In this document: piece after piece, positions 17,471 to 25,781 of the stretch
Layout: each line of letters opens with the position of its first letter
How positions within the stretch are numbered: the first letter of the stretch is position 1
From: DASPHG01 sp035629775
GTDB taxonomy: Bacteria > Actinomycetota > Thermoleophilia > Solirubrobacterales > Thermoleophilaceae
DNA length: 64,000 nt
Assembly (NCBI GenBank): GCA_035629775.1
Contig: DASPHG010000053.1
Span: 1 to 64,000 of the forward strand
Direction of reading: 5' to 3'
Notes under the pieces: generated by a model
The model's database searches: none
What the model saw: only the letters and a program-made list of their open reading frames with translations
Told to the model about the DNA's origin: nothing
Translations under genes and position numbers: made by a program

Positions 17471-18652
17471 ATGGCGACCCTTCCTGCTCCGGTAACGCTC
17501 GACCTTCAGCCGAGCCACGAGGAGCAGATGCTGCGCGAGGCCGTTCGCGGCATCGCCTCGAGCTTCGGGCCCGAGTACATCCGTGAGCAGGCGATGGCGG
17601 GCGAGCCCCCGACGGAACTCTGGGACGCGCTCGCGAGCCGCGGCTACCTGGGCGTCAACCTGCCGGAGGAGCTGGGCGGAGGGGGCCTCGGGATGAGCGG
17701 CCTGTTCGCGGTGGGCGAGGAATTGGCGGCGAACGGGACGCCGCTCCTCCTGATCGTCGTATCCCCGGCGATCGTCGGGTCGATCATCGCCAGGCACGGG
17801 ACCGAGGAGCAGCGGGAACGCTTCGTCCGCCCGATCGCGGCCGGGACGACGAAGGTCGCATTCGCAATCACCGAACCCGACGCGGGCACGAACTCGCACA
17901 ACATCTCGACGACCCTGACGCGCGAGAACGGGAAGTTCCTGCTGAGCGGGCAGAAGGTCTTCATCTCGGGCGTCGAGGACGCCGAGTACGTGGCGGTCGT
18001 GGCGCGCGGCCGGCTGGACGACGGGCAGCTCGGCCTGCCGTCGTTCTGCATCGTGGACGTGGATGCGCCCGGGTTCACTCGCCAGGAGATCCCGATGGTC
18101 AACCAGGGCGCGGACAAGCAGTGGACGCTCTTCTTCGACAAGGTCGAGCTGGAGGAGGACCGGCTGATCGGCGGCTACAACGGCGGTCTCGGTGCCATCT
18201 TCGACGGGCTCAACCCCGAGCGGATCATGGGCGCCTCGCTGGCGCTCGGGCTAGGCCGATACGCACTCGACAAGGCGGCGCAGTACGCGCGTGAGCGAAC
18301 GGTCTGGTCGGCCCCGATCGGGACGCACCAGGGCGTGGCCCACCCGCTGGCCGAGGCGAAGATCGAGCTGGAGCTGGCGCGCCTCATGGCGCAGAAGGCC
18401 GCGGCGCTGTACGACGCCGGCGCGAAGGGCGCCGGCGAGGCGGCGAACATGGCGAAGTACGCCGCAGCGGAAGCCGGGATCAAGTGCGTCGACCAGGCGA
18501 TCCAGACGCACGGCGGAAACGGCTTCGCCCTCGAGTACGGCGTGGCCCAGCTCTGGTGGGGCGTGCGGATCGCGCGCACCGCCCCGGTGTCGCGTGAGAT
18601 GATCCTCAACTACGTGGCCGAGCACTCGCTCGGGCTGCCCAAGTCCTACTGA
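17471..18652 (+). CDS. Acyl-CoA dehydrogenase (first of three)
   Basis: 393 residues with the three-part ACAD fold: N-terminal helices, a middle beta domain (AFAITEPDAGTNSHN, LSGQKVFISG) and a C-terminal helical domain (QTHGGNGF). It oxidises acyl-CoA to enoyl-CoA with FAD and passes electrons to ETF. The C-terminal region reads RTAPVSREMILNYVAE instead of the YEGT-type catalytic Glu loop, so the substrate class may be atypical or the enzyme may act in a hetero-oligomer. It is followed without a gap (TGATG) by a second ACAD. It begins 14 bp after the c-di-GMP gene. Confidence 0.88.
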   Translation: MATLPAPVTLDLQPSHEEQMLREAVRGIASSFGPEYIREQAMAGEPPTELWDALASRGYLGVNLPEELGGGGLGMSGLFAVGEELAANGTPLLLIVVSPAIVGSIIARHGTEEQRERFVRPIAAGTTKVAFAITEPDAGTNSHNISTTLTRENGKFLLSGQKVFISGVEDAEYVAVVARGRLDDGQLGLPSFCIVDVDAPGFTRQEIPMVNQGADKQWTLFFDKVELEEDRLIGGYNGGLGAIFDGLNPERIMGASLALGLGRYALDKAAQYARERTVWSAPIGTHQGVAHPLAEAKIELELARLMAQKAAALYDAGAKGAGEAANMAKYAAAEAGIKCVDQAIQTHGGNGFALEYGVAQLWWGVRIARTAPVSREMILNYVAEHSLGLPKSY

Positions 18653-19791
18653 TGGATCTCACGCTCTCACCCGACGAGGAGGCCTTCCGGGACGAGCTGC
18701 GCACGTGGCTCGAGACCCACCACCCCGGCGAGGAGCCGAAGGGCGACGAGGAAGAGGCCTTCGCTTTTCGCCGCGAGTGGCAGACGAAGCTGCACGAGGC
18801 CGGCTGGGCCGGCGTCTCATGGCCGAAGGAGTACGGCGGCCGCGGCGCCTCGCTGATCGAGCAGGCGATCTACAGCGCCGAGATGGTGCGGGCGCGCGCG
18901 CCGTCGCCGGCGAACGTGCTCGGCCTCGCCATGGGGGGGCCCACCGTCATCGGGCACGGGACGGAGGAGCAGAAGGAGCGCTTCATCCAGCCGATCCTCT
19001 CCGGTGAGGAGATCTGGTGCCAGGGGTTCTCGGAGCCCGACTCCGGCTCGGACCTGGCGTCGCTCAAGACCAAGGCCGTCAAGGACAACGGCGACTGGGT
19101 CGTGACCGGCCAGAAGGTGTGGACGACCTTCGCGCACCACTCGAAGTGGTGCATGCTCGTCGCGCGCACCGACCCCGACGTGCCCAAGCACAAGGGCCTC
19201 ACCTACTTCCTGATGGACATGGAGCAGGACGCGGTGCAGGTTCGCCCGCTCCGCCAGATCACCGGACAGGCCGAGTTCAACGAGCTCTTCCTGGAGGAGG
19301 CGCGGATCCCCGACGAGAACGTCATCGGGGGCGTTGGCAACGGCTGGATGGTGGCCATCACCACGCTGATGAACGAGCGCTCGGGCCTGGCCTTCGGCGC
19401 CATGGCGCAGGTGCGGCGGGACCTGAACGACCTGATCGAGGTGGCGCGCGAGAACGGCCTGGACGAGGATCCCGTCACCCGCCAGCGGATCGCGCAGCTC
19501 CACATGGAGGTCGAGGCCCTGCGGATCAACGCCTACCGCGGCCTCACGGGGATCATGAAGACGGGCCAGCCCGGGCCCGAGGGCTCGCTCGGCAAGTGGG
19601 CGTGGTCCGACATCAACCAGTCCCTCACGGAGGCCGCGATGGAGATCCGCGGCCACGAGGCCCCGATCATCGACGAGGCCTGGACCTACCGCTTCCTGCG
19701 CGCCCGCGCGAACTCGATCGAGGGCGGCACCACCGAGATCCTCCGCAACATCATCGCCGAGCGGGTTCTCGGCATGCCAAAGCTCCGGTGA
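18652..19791 (+). CDS. Acyl-CoA dehydrogenase (second of three)
   Basis: 379 residues, translationally coupled to the preceding ACAD (TGATG at the junction). Standard ACAD features: QGFSEPDSGSDLASL and VTGQKVWTTFAHHSKW in the middle domain and IEGGTTEILRNIIAERVLG at the C-terminus, the latter typical of the FadE branch that includes steroid side-chain enzymes. Adjacent ACAD genes in Actinobacteria often encode two subunits of an alpha2beta2 enzyme in which only one subunit carries the catalytic base; that arrangement is plausible here but not proven. The next ACAD starts 4 bp downstream. Confidence 0.9.
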   Translation: MDLTLSPDEEAFRDELRTWLETHHPGEEPKGDEEEAFAFRREWQTKLHEAGWAGVSWPKEYGGRGASLIEQAIYSAEMVRARAPSPANVLGLAMGGPTVIGHGTEEQKERFIQPILSGEEIWCQGFSEPDSGSDLASLKTKAVKDNGDWVVTGQKVWTTFAHHSKWCMLVARTDPDVPKHKGLTYFLMDMEQDAVQVRPLRQITGQAEFNELFLEEARIPDENVIGGVGNGWMVAITTLMNERSGLAFGAMAQVRRDLNDLIEVARENGLDEDPVTRQRIAQLHMEVEALRINAYRGLTGIMKTGQPGPEGSLGKWAWSDINQSLTEAAMEIRGHEAPIIDEAWTYRFLRARANSIEGGTTEILRNIIAERVLGMPKLR

Positions 19792-19795
19792 GGAC

Positions 19796-20812
19796 ATGAA
19801 CTTCGACTTCACCGACGACCAGCGCACGATCAAGAGCACCGCGAAGGAGTTCCTGGCCGCGCGGTTCAAGGCCGACAAGCTGCGCGAGCTGGCCGAAGGC
19901 GGCGAGTACGACTCGGCGATCTGGGACGAGATGCGCGAGCTCGGCTGGGCCGGCATCTTCATCGACGAGGAGTTCGAGGGCCAGGGCCTCGGCGTGGTCG
20001 AGCTCGCGATCCTGATGGAGGAGATGGGGTACGCGCTCGCGCCGTCACCGTTCTTCTCGAACGCGGCAGCCGGCCTGCTGATCCAGCACGCCGGCAGCGA
20101 GGATCAGAAGCGCAAGTGGCTCCCCGGGATCGCGAGCGGCGAGCAGCCTGGGACGGTCGGCGAGATCAAGAACGGCAGCGCGCCGCTCGTCTCGGACGCA
20201 GAGGACGCCGCGCTGATCGTGCTGTTCGACTGCGACCGGGCGAGCGTGGTCGAGCGGTCCGCGGCCGACGTTCAGAAGGTCGACACGATCGACTCGACGC
20301 GGAGGTTCGCGAGCGTCTCGGCCGAGGGAGGCGAACCGCTCGAGGGTGATGTGCAGGCGGGCCTCGACCGGATCGCGACCGCGTTGTCCGCCGAGCTGAC
20401 CGGGCTGGCGCAGCGGACGATGGAGATGGCGGTCGACTACGCGAAGGAGCGCAAGCAGTTCGAGCGGCCGATCGGTGCCTACCAGGCGGTCTCGCACCGC
20501 TGCGCGCAGATGCTGATGGAGGTCGAGTCGGCGCGGGCGCTCACCTACTTCGCTGCCTATGCGGCCGATGCGGAGCCCGAGGAGCTGTCCCTCGCGGCGT
20601 CGGCTGCGAAGGCCTATGCGTCGGACGCCGGCTGGAGGGTGAGCGCATCGGCGCTACAGGTCCACGGCGGGATCGGGTTCACCTGGGAGCACGACCTCCA
20701 CTTCTTCCTGAAGCGCGCGAAGACGGACGGGCACCTCTTCGGCACGGCGCGCCAGCACCGGGACCGCGTTGCGGACCTCGCGATGGCGCGCACGGCGGCC
20801 GCAACCGCCTGA
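19796..20812 (+). CDS. Acyl-CoA dehydrogenase, short form (third of three)
   Basis: 338 residues, shorter than classical ACADs (about 380). The N-terminal helical domain (FTDDQRTIKSTAKEFL) and C-terminal domain (ERKQFERPIGAYQAVSHRCA, LQVHGGIGFTWEHDLHFFLK) are clear. The middle domain is degenerate: the usual TEP(D/E)AGSD motif is replaced by EIKNGSAPLVSDAED, and no catalytic Glu loop is seen. That is the pattern of the non-catalytic partner subunits in alpha2beta2 steroid ACADs. Probably forms a complex with one of the two upstream proteins. Confidence 0.85.
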   Translation: MNFDFTDDQRTIKSTAKEFLAARFKADKLRELAEGGEYDSAIWDEMRELGWAGIFIDEEFEGQGLGVVELAILMEEMGYALAPSPFFSNAAAGLLIQHAGSEDQKRKWLPGIASGEQPGTVGEIKNGSAPLVSDAEDAALIVLFDCDRASVVERSAADVQKVDTIDSTRRFASVSAEGGEPLEGDVQAGLDRIATALSAELTGLAQRTMEMAVDYAKERKQFERPIGAYQAVSHRCAQMLMEVESARALTYFAAYAADAEPEELSLAASAAKAYASDAGWRVSASALQVHGGIGFTWEHDLHFFLKRAKTDGHLFGTARQHRDRVADLAMARTAAATA

Positions 20813-20821
20813 GGCCGTCCC

Positions 20822-20841
20822 GGCCGGATCGCTAGCCGGCC
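20822..20841. terminator. Candidate hairpin at convergent gene ends
   Basis: GGCCGG (20822-20827) and CCGGCC (20836-20841) can pair around an 8-nt loop between the ACAD operon and the convergent methyltransferase gene. No T-tract. Weak support. Confidence 0.3.
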
Positions 20842-21590
20842 AGCCGGCCGCCCACGAACTGCGTCACCCCGGCCACGCGCTGCTCGATCCCCTCGAAGCC
20901 GCGCTCGGCGAGCGCGTCCGTGATCTCGTCGCGCTCGAACATCCGCATCCCGCTCTGGCGCTGCATGACCGACTCCCAGGTGCGCATGGGCGCCGAGCGG
21001 CCGCGGCACGAGGTGAAGATCGCCACGCGCCCGCCCGGCGTGAGGATCCGCACGACGGAGTCGAGCGCGCGCATCGGGTCCGCGAACAGGTGGAGGGCGG
21101 CGAAGCAGCAGACGGCGTCGAAGCTCTGGTCGCGGAACGGAAGGTCCTGGGCATCGCCGCGCACGTAGGCGACGTGCTCGATCCCGCCGGTGTCCTGGAC
21201 GGCGCGGCGCAGCATCGTGGGTGAGGCGTCCAAGCCCACGACGACCCCGGTCGGGCCCACGGCGTGGGCGAAGTTCCGCGTGAAGTTCCCGGTGCCACAG
21301 GCGATATCGAGCACGCCGTCGCCGGGCACGAGGCCGAGCAGGAGGCGGGCGATCCGTCGCTCCTCGGCCATGCCGGGTCCGAAGACGCCCTTCGCGACGC
21401 GGCCGAGCGCCGGGCGCCACCAGCGCTCGTAGATCTCCGGCACGGCCCGGCTGAGCATCAGGTTCTGCGTGATCCCGGTCGAGGGGAGACCCTCCGGCGG
21501 GAGCAGGTCGACGTAGCCGTCCGGGCTCGGCAGCTCGGCGGCTCGAAGCTCGTCGGTGAGGAGGGCGCGCGCCCGGTCGACCCCGCTCAC
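20832..21590 (-). CDS. SAM-dependent methyltransferase (class I)
   Basis: About 252 residues from GTG 21590 (an ATG at 21626 inside the upstream gene is an alternative). The SAM-binding motif I is DGVLDIACGTGNFTRNFA, the acidic residue after strand 2 is VVGLDASPTML, and motifs DAQDLPF and DAVCCFAALHLF follow. A small-molecule (ubiquinone/menaquinone or lipid type) methyltransferase; acceptor unknown. The start follows the upstream stop by one base, so the two genes are coupled. It is convergent with the ACAD operon. Confidence 0.82.
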   Translation of the reverse strand: MSGVDRARALLTDELRAAELPSPDGYVDLLPPEGLPSTGITQNLMLSRAVPEIYERWWRPALGRVAKGVFGPGMAEERRIARLLLGLVPGDGVLDIACGTGNFTRNFAHAVGPTGVVVGLDASPTMLRRAVQDTGGIEHVAYVRGDAQDLPFRDQSFDAVCCFAALHLFADPMRALDSVVRILTPGGRVAIFTSCRGRSAPMRTWESVMQRQSGMRMFERDEITDALAERGFEGIEQRVAGVTQFVGGRLAG

Positions 21591-21591
21591 G

Positions 21592-21858
21592 TCAGGCGCG
21601 GCGGATGCTCGGCAGCTCGCGCTCACCGGGCACGGACGCGCCGCGGTGTTCGCCCTCGACGGCCAGCCGCTCGAGCCGCGCCATCTCGCGCTCGCCCTCG
21701 ATTCGCGCCGGGTGGTCCTCCGGTAGGACGCCCACGAGGTTGCGGATCCGGTTGCGGATCTGGAGCGCGAAGTGCGGCGCGGAGGCGCCCATCAGCTGCC
21801 GCACGTCCTCGACGGTCGGCTCGCGCGCCATGCGCTCGCTGCGCTCGAACTCGCTCAC
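21592..21858 (-). CDS. Hypothetical 88-residue protein
   Basis: Reads as one long helical protein with a central HFALQIRNRIRNLVGVLPED motif and a basic tail; no family assigned with confidence. GTG start at 21858 with TACGCT 7 nt upstream and no Shine-Dalgarno. Precedes the methyltransferase as a two-gene operon. Confidence 0.6.
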   Translation of the reverse strand: MSEFERSERMAREPTVEDVRQLMGASAPHFALQIRNRIRNLVGVLPEDHPARIEGEREMARLERLAVEGEHRGASVPGERELPSIRRA

Positions 21859-21865
21859 GGCCGGG

Positions 21866-21871
21866 AGCGTA
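21866..21871 (-). promoter_or_regulatory. Putative -10 element (TACGCT)
   Basis: Minus-strand TACGCT ends 7 nt before GTG 21858, predicting a leaderless transcript of the small gene plus methyltransferase. Confidence 0.35.
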
Positions 21872-21884
21872 TCCAGCCGGGCCG

Positions 21885-23054
21885 CTACGGCTCGTCGATC
21901 TGGACCGGGATGAGCGCGGTGATCTCGTCGAGCCGGCCCTGCTGTTCGACGGAGATCACATCCTCGTCGCCCAGGATCCAGACGTGGTTGAAGACGCTGA
22001 GGCGCGGATCCGTCTCGAAGCCCGGCTGCACGTCGAGCAGGTAGCTCTCTAGTGAGCGCGGCAGGGTCTCCGCGTCGTCGGTGAGGAGCAGCGGCGCGAA
22101 GATCCCGTTCGTGCCGAGCGACGCCGCGCCCACCGCGTCGAGTGGGCGCGCGGTCGATGCGATCGTGAAGTTCTGGCCCGGAACCTCGGCGCCCCAGCCG
22201 AAGCTGCCCGACTGGAAGCGCGCGAACTCGATCGCGTTCTGGACCGGGGTCGCCCCCTCGATTCGCTGGATGCGGCGGGCGAGCGGGCGCAGGTCGCGCT
22301 CCACCTCGGTGCCGATCACCGAGTCCGGCCCCAGGATGAACACGTCCGGCTTCTCGTGCCGGCGGAGCGCGTCGGCTGTGGGCGCGGGCAGCTCATCCTG
22401 CGTAGCGAACAGGACCGCGTCCTCGGAGCGTGCAGCCATGGCGGCGGCCGGCATCGCGTACTCGGCGCGCTCGCCGCTCGCGATGATCACGTCGTCGGAG
22501 GGCTCGCCCGATGCGACCGCGTGGAAGCGGTCGATCTCGGAGGCCAGCTCGTAAACGTCGGGGGCGTCGATCGTGGTCGTGCGTCGCCCCTCCGGCTCGG
22601 GCGGACGCGAGCCGATGCGGATGACCTGCGCGTCCTCCGCGAGCTCCGACCCGGCCGGGTTCAGGCGGGCCAGCGTGTCGGCGGAGACGGGAGGGAGGTC
22701 GTCGTCGTCCGAGAGGAGGACCGGCGCCGCGAGCGTGTTCCCGGCGAACACCGACGCCGCCACGCCTCCCTGCCAGTTGTCCTTGTCGACGAGGACGACC
22801 ACCTGCGGACGCGTCGTGTCGCTCGTGGCCGGCCAGACCGCGCTGGCCACGCCGGCGAGGTCGGCGATCGCATCCGCACCGGCCACCCGGGTCGTGTTCT
22901 TCGTCGCGGTAACGGGGAAGCCGAGGTCCTGGGCGGCCTCCTCGTCGTCCGCTCGCACCCCGATCCGAGGCGAGTCCGGGTCGTCGTCGTCTCCCACCGA
23001 GCAACCGGCGAGAAGTGCGCAACATGCGAGCAGGAGCGCCGGGAGACGAGCCAC
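21885..23054 (-). CDS. Lipoprotein with cell-wall-binding type 2 (CWB2-like) repeats
   Basis: About 389 residues from GTG 23054. The N-terminus ARLPALLLACCALLAGCSVG is a lipoprotein signal with lipobox LLAGC; lgt in this window would lipidate it. The rest shows CWB2-like repeats: TTRVAGADAIADLAGVAS, then VVVLVDKDNWQGGVAASVFAG and APVLLSD, with a second and third copy (DVIIASGERAEYAMPAAAMA, FILGPDSVIG). In Firmicutes such repeats bind anionic wall polymers. Here it is an anchored surface protein of unknown role. The start lies 23 bp from the hairpin element at 23077-23103. Confidence 0.7.
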   Translation of the reverse strand: MARLPALLLACCALLAGCSVGDDDDPDSPRIGVRADDEEAAQDLGFPVTATKNTTRVAGADAIADLAGVASAVWPATSDTTRPQVVVLVDKDNWQGGVAASVFAGNTLAAPVLLSDDDDLPPVSADTLARLNPAGSELAEDAQVIRIGSRPPEPEGRRTTTIDAPDVYELASEIDRFHAVASGEPSDDVIIASGERAEYAMPAAAMAARSEDAVLFATQDELPAPTADALRRHEKPDVFILGPDSVIGTEVERDLRPLARRIQRIEGATPVQNAIEFARFQSGSFGWGAEVPGQNFTIASTARPLDAVGAASLGTNGIFAPLLLTDDAETLPRSLESYLLDVQPGFETDPRLSVFNHVWILGDEDVISVEQQGRLDEITALIPVQIDEP

Positions 23055-23061
23055 GCGGCTG

Positions 23062-23067
23062 ACATTA
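23062..23067 (-). promoter_or_regulatory. Putative -10 element (TAATGT)
   Basis: Minus-strand TAATGT ends 7 nt before the lipoprotein GTG at 23054; no Shine-Dalgarno is present. Confidence 0.4.
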
Positions 23068-23076
23068 GCGCCCGGC

Positions 23077-23103
23077 TTACCAGGGGGCCAGGCCCCTTGG
23101 TAA
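23077..23103. repeat. GGGGCC/GGCCCC hairpin element, copy B
   Basis: TTACCAGGGGGCC, A, GGCCCCTTGGTAA: a 13-bp stem with one G-T wobble and a one-base centre. It lies between two divergent genes, so here it is not a simple terminator at a gene end. Shares its core with copies A and C. Confidence 0.75.
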
Positions 23104-23122
23104 ACGCCCGCCTTCGGTACGA

Positions 23123-23138
23123 TTGACTGGTCAGTCAA
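23123..23138. promoter_or_regulatory. TetR-family-like operator palindrome
   Basis: TTGACTG-GT-CAGTCAA is a perfect 7-bp inverted repeat with a 2-bp centre, 17 bp before the GTG of an acyl-CoA dehydrogenase. TTGACTnnnnAGTCAA-type sites are common targets of TetR regulators of fatty-acid or steroid catabolism. The cognate regulator is not in the window. Confidence 0.6.
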
Positions 23139-23155
23139 CGTCAAGGGGTTTCCAA

Positions 23156-24451
23156 GTGGACTTCCGTCTCACCGACGAGCAGCTCGAGTTTCAGCAGCAC
23201 TGCCGCAAGTTTTCCGAAGAGGTGATCCGGCCGGTCGCCGCCAAGTACGACCGCGAGCAGTCGGTGCCGTGGGACGTCATCAAGGAGGCCCGCAAGTGGA
23301 ACCTCCATGGCCTGGAGTACATCCAGAAGGTCGCGAGCGACCCGGACGGGCTGTTCGGCGTGATCTACGCCGAGGAGCTGCACTGGGGCTGCGCCGGCAT
23401 CGCGCTCGCAGTTTCGGCTTCCTCGCTGGCCGCGGCGGGCATCGCGTCGTCGGGAACGCCGGAGCAGATCGGCCGGTGGGTGCCCGAGTGCTACGGCACC
23501 GGTGACGAGATCAAGATGGGCGCATACGCCGTGACGGAGGCCGGCGCCGGCTCCGACGTGAAGTCGCTCCGCACCACCGCGAAGCTGGACGGCGACGAGT
23601 GGGTGCTGAACGGCACCAAGGTCTTCATCTCGAACGGCGGGATCGCCGACGTCACCGTGGTCGTCGCCACGGTCGACCCGGAACTCGGCCATCGCGGCCA
23701 GGCGTCGTTCGTCGTTCCCAAGGACGTGCCCGGCCTCTCGCAGGGCAAGAAGGAGGACAAGATCGGCATTCGCGCGTCGCAGACGGCGGAAGTCGTCCTC
23801 GAGGACTGCCGCATCCCGGTCGACTACCTGCTCGGCGGCATGGAGAAGCTGGAGAAGAAGCTCGAGCGCGCGCGTTCGGGACAGTCCACGGGGCGCGCCT
23901 CAGGCGCGCTCGCGACGTTCGAGATCACGCGCCCGCTCGTGGGAGCGTCGGCGCTCGGGATCGCGCAGGCCGCGTACGAGTGGACGCTCGAGTACCTCGA
24001 GGATCAGACGGTCGAGGGCCAGCCGGCGCTCGAGGAGCAGCGGGTCCAGCAGGTGATGGCCGATGTCGCGACCGAGATCGAGGCCGCGCGCCTCCTGGTC
24101 TGGCGGGCCGCGTGGATGGGCCGCAACGGCGTGCCGATGACCGGCGGCCAGGGCTCGATGTCGAAGCTGAAGGCGGGCGACGTGACCATGTGGGCCACGA
24201 CCACGCTGATGGACCTCGTCGGGCCGTATGCGCAGTCCACCGAGTGCCCGCTCGAGAAGTGGTTCCGCGACGCCAAGATCTACCAGATCTTCGAGGGCAC
24301 GGCCCAGGTTCAGCGGCTCGTCGTATCGCGCATGCAGCGGCAGGCCTACCTGGACAAGATGAAGGAGGCGGCCGAGGTGCTCTCGCAGGCGCCGGGCGGC
24401 ACGGCCGACAACCCCATCGGGGACGCCGCCGAGGCCGTAGCGACGGCGTAG
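23156..24451 (+). CDS. Acyl-CoA dehydrogenase
   Basis: 431 residues from GTG 23156, with AAGGGG 9 nt upstream. The full ACAD pattern is present: MGAYAVTEAGAGSDVKSLRT and LNGTKVFISNGGIADV in the middle domain, and the catalytic loop IYQIFEGTAQVQRLVVSRM with the Glu of the EGT motif intact. This is the only ACAD in the window with a clear canonical EGT catalytic Glu. It oxidises acyl-CoA with FAD. The likely control is through the palindrome at 23123-23138. Followed after 12 bp by ctaG. Confidence 0.92.
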   Translation: MDFRLTDEQLEFQQHCRKFSEEVIRPVAAKYDREQSVPWDVIKEARKWNLHGLEYIQKVASDPDGLFGVIYAEELHWGCAGIALAVSASSLAAAGIASSGTPEQIGRWVPECYGTGDEIKMGAYAVTEAGAGSDVKSLRTTAKLDGDEWVLNGTKVFISNGGIADVTVVVATVDPELGHRGQASFVVPKDVPGLSQGKKEDKIGIRASQTAEVVLEDCRIPVDYLLGGMEKLEKKLERARSGQSTGRASGALATFEITRPLVGASALGIAQAAYEWTLEYLEDQTVEGQPALEEQRVQQVMADVATEIEAARLLVWRAAWMGRNGVPMTGGQGSMSKLKAGDVTMWATTTLMDLVGPYAQSTECPLEKWFRDAKIYQIFEGTAQVQRLVVSRMQRQAYLDKMKEAAEVLSQAPGGTADNPIGDAAEAVATA

Positions 24452-24454
24452 CCT
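24449..24454 (+). promoter_or_regulatory. Weak candidate -10 element (TAGCCT)
   Basis: TAGCCT ends 9 nt before the GTG of the CtaG gene. Its TAG is the upstream stop codon, so it may be coincidental. Confidence 0.2.
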
Positions 24455-24463
24455 GGGCTGCCG

Positions 24464-25264
24464 GTGGACGCCGGCGCGCTCATCTGGCTGCTGATAGCGG
24501 AGGTCCTGTACCTCCGCGCCGTGCGCGTGCTCGGCGCGCGCGGATACGAGGTGCCGTTCTGGCAGCAGGTGGCCTGGCACGGCGGGATCGCGCTCGCCGC
24601 GACCGGCCTGCTCTCCCCGATCGACGGGCTGAGCGAGGAGCTCTTGTCCGCGCACATGGCGCAGCACCTGCTCATCGCCGACCTGGCCGCTCCTCTCCTG
24701 CTCGTCGGATTGCGGTCGCCGGTCTACGCTTTCCTGCTGCCGCGTCCCGCGCTCGTGACCGTCGCGCGGCGGCACCGTCTCCGGCGCGTCTTTCGCACGA
24801 TCCGGCGGCCGCTCGTCGCGATCCCGGTCTTCGTCGTGCTGCTCTACGGCTGGCACATCGGCTTCATGTTCGAGGCCGCGCTCGGCAACGACCTCGTGCA
24901 CGTGCTCCAGCACTGGTCCTTCGTGCTCGGCAGCGTGCTGGTCTGGTGGGCGCCGATCGACCCGAAGCGCCGGCGCCTCCACGGCGAGCTGTGGAAGATC
25001 GGCCACCTGATCGGCGCGCGGCTGGCCGGGATGTTCCTCGGCATGGCGTTCGTGATCATGCGCTCGCCGGCGTACGACACGTACGCGGAGTCGGCGCCGG
25101 AGCACGGGATGACGGCGCTCGCCGACCAGCAGCTCGCCGGGGCGATGATGCTGGGACTCGACTTCCTGGTGATGGTGTTCGCCCTCTGCCTGTTCTTCTG
25201 GGCGTCGGCGCGCGACGCGGACGAGGCGGCGGAGGCGGCTAGCTCGCGTCCCGCCCGCGCGTGA
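24464..25264 (+). CDS. CtaG/caa3-type cytochrome c oxidase assembly factor
   Basis: 266 residues, polytopic. Conserved His-rich motifs of the CtaG_caa3 family are seen in LSAHMAQHLLIADLAAPLLL, LYGWHIGFMFEAALGND and VLQHWSFVLGSVLVWWAPID. About six or seven membrane spans. The family helps insert copper into the CuB/CuA centre of haem-copper oxidases. No oxidase genes are in the window. The 3' end overlaps the convergent thioesterase gene by 26 bp. Confidence 0.85.
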   Translation: MDAGALIWLLIAEVLYLRAVRVLGARGYEVPFWQQVAWHGGIALAATGLLSPIDGLSEELLSAHMAQHLLIADLAAPLLLVGLRSPVYAFLLPRPALVTVARRHRLRRVFRTIRRPLVAIPVFVVLLYGWHIGFMFEAALGNDLVHVLQHWSFVLGSVLVWWAPIDPKRRRLHGELWKIGHLIGARLAGMFLGMAFVIMRSPAYDTYAESAPEHGMTALADQQLAGAMMLGLDFLVMVFALCLFFWASARDADEAAEAASSRPARA

Positions 25265-25730
25265 TCTCCTCGCGCTCGCGCAGCCGGTTGTCACGGCGAA
25301 GCTGAGCCTCGCGCTGGCGGCGACGCTCATCCTCGGATGTCGGCTCGATCGCCGGCACGGGCTGCGGCGCGCCCTCGTCGGTGAGGGAGACCATCGTCAG
25401 ATAAGCCGTGGAGGTGTGCGTCACCTCGCCCGTCCGCACGTTCTCCGACTCCACCCTCACCCCGACCTCCATCGAGGTCCGCCAGGTCGCGTTGACCATG
25501 GCCTTGACGGTCACCAGCTGGCCGACGTAGACGGGCTCGTTGAAAGTCATGCGGTCCATCGCCGCCGTGACGACACGGCTGCCCGAGTGCCTCACGGCCG
25601 CGACGCCTGCGACTTCGTCGACCATCTTCATGATCGTCCCGCCGTGCACGTTGCCGGCGGTGTTCGCGTCCTGGATGCCCATCCACCGGGTCAGGACGGA
25701 CTGCGAGGCGGAGGGCGGTTTGGCTTCCAT
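25239..25730 (-). CDS. Acyl-CoA thioesterase (hotdog fold)
   Basis: 163 residues. The first 120 are a hotdog domain of the cytosolic acyl-CoA hydrolase family: DANTAGNVHGGTIMKMVDEV carries the conserved Asn and the GG at the start of the hot-dog helix, followed by TAAMDRMTFNEPVYVGQLVT. It hydrolyses acyl-CoA to free acid plus CoA. The last 40 residues form a charged coil (ERRRQREAQLRRDNRLRERE). Fits the surrounding acyl-CoA genes. TAGACT lies 11 nt before the ATG. Confidence 0.88.
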   Translation of the reverse strand: MEAKPPSASQSVLTRWMGIQDANTAGNVHGGTIMKMVDEVAGVAAVRHSGSRVVTAAMDRMTFNEPVYVGQLVTVKAMVNATWRTSMEVGVRVESENVRTGEVTHTSTAYLTMVSLTDEGAPQPVPAIEPTSEDERRRQREAQLRRDNRLREREEITRGRDAS

Positions 25731-25741
25731 GCGGGGCGGCT

Positions 25742-25747
25742 AGTCTA
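25742..25747 (-). promoter_or_regulatory. Putative -10 element (TAGACT)
   Basis: Minus-strand TAGACT ends 11 nt before the thioesterase ATG at 25730, in the 51-bp gap divergent from pspA. Confidence 0.35.
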
Positions 25748-25781
25748 CGAGCGCCCTATCCCGAACCTGAGGAGGCTCGCC

